In this document: positions 62,623 through 64,000 of the stretch, piece by piece | Position numbering within the stretch: position 1 is the stretch's first letter | How the letters are laid out: each line of letters starts with the position of its first letter | Assembly (NCBI RefSeq): GCF_964204645.1 | Contig: NC_134033.1 | Location: 14,324,155 to 14,388,154 of the forward strand | Reading direction: 5' to 3' | DNA: 64,000 nt | DNA from: Tubulanus polymorphus | Lineage: Eukaryota > Nemertea > Palaeonemertea > Tubulaniformes > Tubulanidae | Notes under the pieces: generated by a model | Told to the model about the DNA's origin: nothing | The model's input: the letters and a program-made list of their open reading frames with translations, nothing else | Databases searched by the model: none | Made by a program: the position numbers and the translations under genes

Positions 62623-63161
62623 AATAATAATAATAATAATAATGATTTGATAATAATGTATTTTCCGCGTTAACTCTCGGAAGGACTGCAGCACAAATAA
62701 GTAATGAAAGTAATTGAAATTAAAAATAATGAAAATCGTGATGAATTTGATTCAGATGATTAGCGAAATGAAGAAAACTTTTTTGGGGAAATCACGAGAT
62801 TGAAAATTAAGCTGAACATAACTTTTTGCCAATTTGAAGATTCGAATTGAATTGAGCGTCAACCAGTCTATTCCAAATATTGTCAACTCAATTATTGTCT
62901 CATTGCCATACAACCGGTATTGAAAGTCATCAAATGAAAAAGAAGAGTCATAAAATGTTATCGATTAAAAAATAGATGTTTTAAATGTTATTTTGAAACG
63001 CAGATATATCAATCGTAGTACACATCGTCTCTACGACCTTGATTATAAGGCATAGTAGTTTTGTAACGGTTTTAACGGCGCCAAAATACCAATTCTGTGC
63101 ATCGTACTAATCGAGAGTGTTTATTTGTATTACAGCAACACGTTCCGACACCGTCAGATAA
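52238..63161 (+). CDS. Secreted protein with eight kringle and two fibronectin type II domains
   Basis: 18 coding exons, all frame-keeping, phase 1 throughout, 1012 aa. Exons: 52238-52286, 52591-52716, 53135-53239, 53513-53548, 54352-54531, 54684-54797, 54871-55134, 55556-55678, 56272-56553, 57135-57398, 57912-58169, 58860-59117, 59913-60170, 60627-60953, 61205-61231, 61457-61627, 62370-62540, 63136-63161. Signal peptide MAKPFYLTMFALVTAYVVSA, then a Pro/Glu/Val-rich linker (NEPVREP repeats). Kringle 1 is residues 120-203, split by an intron. Kringles 2 to 8 are single exons with the NYCRNPD...PWC pattern and six Cys each. A Thr/Pro linker precedes kringle 8's end and the FN2 pair (about 905-947 and 965-1004). 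No trypsin-like domain or TM was found, so it is a secreted binding or matrix protein. The last exon (KATRSDTVR, stop) is short and is the least certain part. Confidence 0.85.
52905..53081. mobile_element. Degenerate foldback element
   Basis: Left part 'cttaaacgtggtgaaagaacaataagat' and 'gataaaaacccactat', right part 'gttggtttttatcttatgt', in inverted arrangement. An eroded relative of the 14088-14357 family inside intron 2 of the kringle gene. Confidence 0.6.
54352..54797 (+). other. Kringle 1 (two exons)
   Basis: 54352-54531 and 54684-54797 together encode CIDMVNDPKGKKYKGG...TCQRW...FCRNPNGDEFPWCFV...YCDIPEC with six Cys. It is the only kringle here with an internal intron. An extra CDC motif precedes it. 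Confidence 0.88.
54871..55134 (+). other. Kringle 2
   Basis: DECLSDPTGKYYAGRTS, KCQPW, FCRNPDRSPKPWCFT and YCNIKQC on one phase 1-1 exon. Confidence 0.9.
56272..56553 (+). other. Kringle 3
   Basis: GCITPEGAYDGSVSTT, TCQRWDSQQPHKH, NYCRNPFPKYSETAWCHTT and FCNVTEC. It has 'TAWC' in place of the usual 'GPWC'. The acceptor is ccctcaag. Confidence 0.88.
56880..57065. repeat. Interspersed repeat, second family, member 1
   Basis: It shares 'ttattttgaaacgc(c/a)gata', 'gtgtaacggtttttacggcg(t/c)caaaa' and adjacent blocks with 62930-63100, in the same orientation. It lies in intron 9 of the kringle gene. Confidence 0.55.
57135..57398 (+). other. Kringle 4
   Basis: ECKKTADGLDYKGVQSKT, SCQLW, NYCRNPDKSSTGPWCYT, TCGIPDC. 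Canonical. Confidence 0.92.
57912..58169 (+). other. Kringle 5
   Basis: ECKETKKGLKYMGETEYS, RCKKWSTRNFDGDNFPEG, NYCRNPDGKDEGPWCFI, YCFVPYC. It has a shorter middle loop than kringles 2-4. Confidence 0.9.
58626..58672. repeat. AT-rich (TAA/ATT)n microsatellite
   Basis: Trinucleotide-like run of taa and att in intron 11 of the kringle gene, partly palindromic. Confidence 0.8.
58860..59117 (+). other. Kringle 6
   Basis: ECYEDNGKSYTGSSMETR, WCQSWMEQVPHRHG, NYCRNPDNSEDGPWCFTT, FCDVPEC. Confidence 0.9.
59664..59712 (+). repeat. tRNA-like B-box fragment
   Basis: gggttcgaatccctgccgagggagg resembles the 3' half of a tRNA. No matching 5' half pairs with it, so it is probably a SINE fragment in intron 12 of the kringle gene. 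Confidence 0.3.
59913..60170 (+). other. Kringle 7
   Basis: DCKDNLKGHDYIGNKTET, FTCDFWINH, NYCRNPTDQPEGPWCYV, YCLVKLC. It has a predicted N-glycosylation site NKT and a short middle loop like kringle 5. Confidence 0.9.
60627..60953 (+). other. Kringle 8 and Thr/Pro linker
   Basis: ECKTDEQGSDYEGPVNEG, ECQMWIAQHPNRHSRRG, DYCRNPDNDPKGPWCYS, HCDIETC, then TTPVTTEKTVTEVTTPPPVD as a flexible, probably O-glycosylated linker. Confidence 0.9.
61457..61627 (+). other. Fibronectin type II domain 1
   Basis: LQCVFPFTYRGKQYHSC, KKPWCAVTADYDMDRLWKYC: the four Cys and aromatic residues of FN2. A basic stretch NRGKKKN precedes it. FN2 modules typically bind collagen or gelatin. Confidence 0.9.
62370..62540 (+). 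other. Fibronectin type II domain 2
   Basis: CRLPFMYLNTEYKVC, EEPWCGTTYNFDVDKKWAYC. It uses the acceptor gttattgtag; the nearer acceptor at 62348 would hit a stop. The first aromatic position is Leu-Pro-Phe rather than Phe-Pro-Phe. Confidence 0.88.
62580..62643. repeat. (TAA)n microsatellite
   Basis: About 20 taa/ata units with one interruption, in the last intron of the kringle gene. Confidence 0.9.
62930..63100. repeat. Interspersed repeat, second family, member 2
   Basis: Diverged relative of 56880-57065. Both are in introns of the same gene, so it may have been copied locally. Confidence 0.55.
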
Positions 63162-64000
63162 ACCTCCTGACGATATACATGTATATTCAAGCAAGGAACG
63201 CTAAACGAATTCATTATCTTCTATATCCATCTTATATGTATCGGTAATCCAGTCAAAGTCCGTTTTAATGCCATCCTCCTTTTGATTAACCCATTGTTCA
63301 CTTAACGCCAACATTTTTCAGAGAGAAACATTTTCTCAAATTCCGATGAGATACTATTCGTTATACGTAGCGCCACTTCCGTTATTTCGCAATGTTTTCC
63401 ATTGGTCCTATCGGTACATTGGACAGTAGTATTTTGACGGATTTATACTGCATATTCAAATATTCCGTGGAAAAATAAAATTTATCTTTTTCGCATTGAA
63501 TGAGATTTCTTGTTTTTTTTTCTGGGAACTTATATCGCGACCTAAACGATGTAAATTTTGAGTTGCGTAACGCAGATATCGTAGCTTTAAATAGTGCGAG
63601 CATTGAATGGATTTCCAAATTTGAGTCTTGCCTGATAGTTATTTCAGTACCTGGAATGACACTAACGATTATGGGCGGACACAACGTCGCCTCAATCGCC
63701 GAAAATGAATCCTTTTTAACAACATTTGTTTACGTAATATCCACGGTGTACCGGTATCCCATTGGGTTCGCTCGGTGTAAAGATATGCGGCCAGAAATAA
63801 CGAACTTTGGCGCCATTGGACATAGAATGCGCTTGCATATTTAACTATAGGGATGACAATGCTTCGATCGATCGTCGAAAGCATTCAGCTGCAGCCGGCC
63901 TTTTGGTATAGGCCGAAACATTGTATTCGTGGAAATAGACATGTAACGTAACTCTGTGGATATATACACGTATACTACGACGTGACGAGGAGAGACTAGA
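63162..64000 (+). other. Probable 3' UTR of the kringle gene and beyond
   Basis: An AATAAA lies near 63473. A region open on both strands (63382-63844) shows no family motif or codon pattern I could support. Confidence 0.35.

Noticed and set aside
63382-63844. Regions open on both strands near the window end (100 and 114 codons)
   Set aside because: No recognisable domain. Openness on both strands over the same DNA points to base composition. It could still be an eroded repeat.

Overview
The window is nuclear DNA of an invertebrate animal. It is AT-rich and intron-dense, with GT/AG introns, interspersed foldback and TIR elements and tRNA-like repeats. The myosin essential light chains carry the DFWDGRDG loop of the molluscan (scallop) type, so a mollusc or another lophotrochozoan is likely. 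I cannot name the species. All gene models were assembled by hand from splice sites, reading phase and protein motifs.

Layout, left to right. (1) 1142-9425 (+): myosin essential light chain gene 1, 6 coding exons, 159 aa. (2) 11308-17472 (+): tandem paralog 2, 5 coding exons, 156 aa. A tRNA-Asp and a long palindromic element lie in its first intron. (3) 16656-22225: a direct tandem duplication of about 2.7 kb. Each copy holds the last exon and 3' UTR of light chain gene 2 plus a convergent intronless class A GPCR on the minus strand (322 aa; the copies differ at two residues). The duplicated light chain exon has lost its splice acceptor. (4) 24830-49431 (+): one large gene with 33 coding exons, 1824 aa. 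It encodes a signal peptide, a possible propeptide ending RQKR, two Ig domains, a FnIII-like region, a Gly-rich stalk, one TM helix, a very Cys-rich juxtamembrane block and a cytoplasmic tail of about 1.2 kb-codons ending in a Gly/Met/Gln low-complexity segment. An alternative last exon at 40713-40737, with its own downstream poly(A) signal, would give a 960 aa form with only a short tail. I do not recognise a described family for the whole protein. It is the best candidate for something undescribed here. (5) 52238-63161 (+): a secreted protein of 1012 aa with eight kringle domains and two fibronectin type II domains and no protease domain.

The light chains are muscle myosin components that in molluscs take part in direct Ca2+ regulation of myosin. 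The Ig/FnIII receptor and the kringle/FN2 protein are a membrane and a secreted protein of adhesion or matrix type, adjacent and in the same orientation. No functional link between them can be shown from sequence. Intergenic DNA and the large introns hold repeats and otherwise nothing I could recognise.
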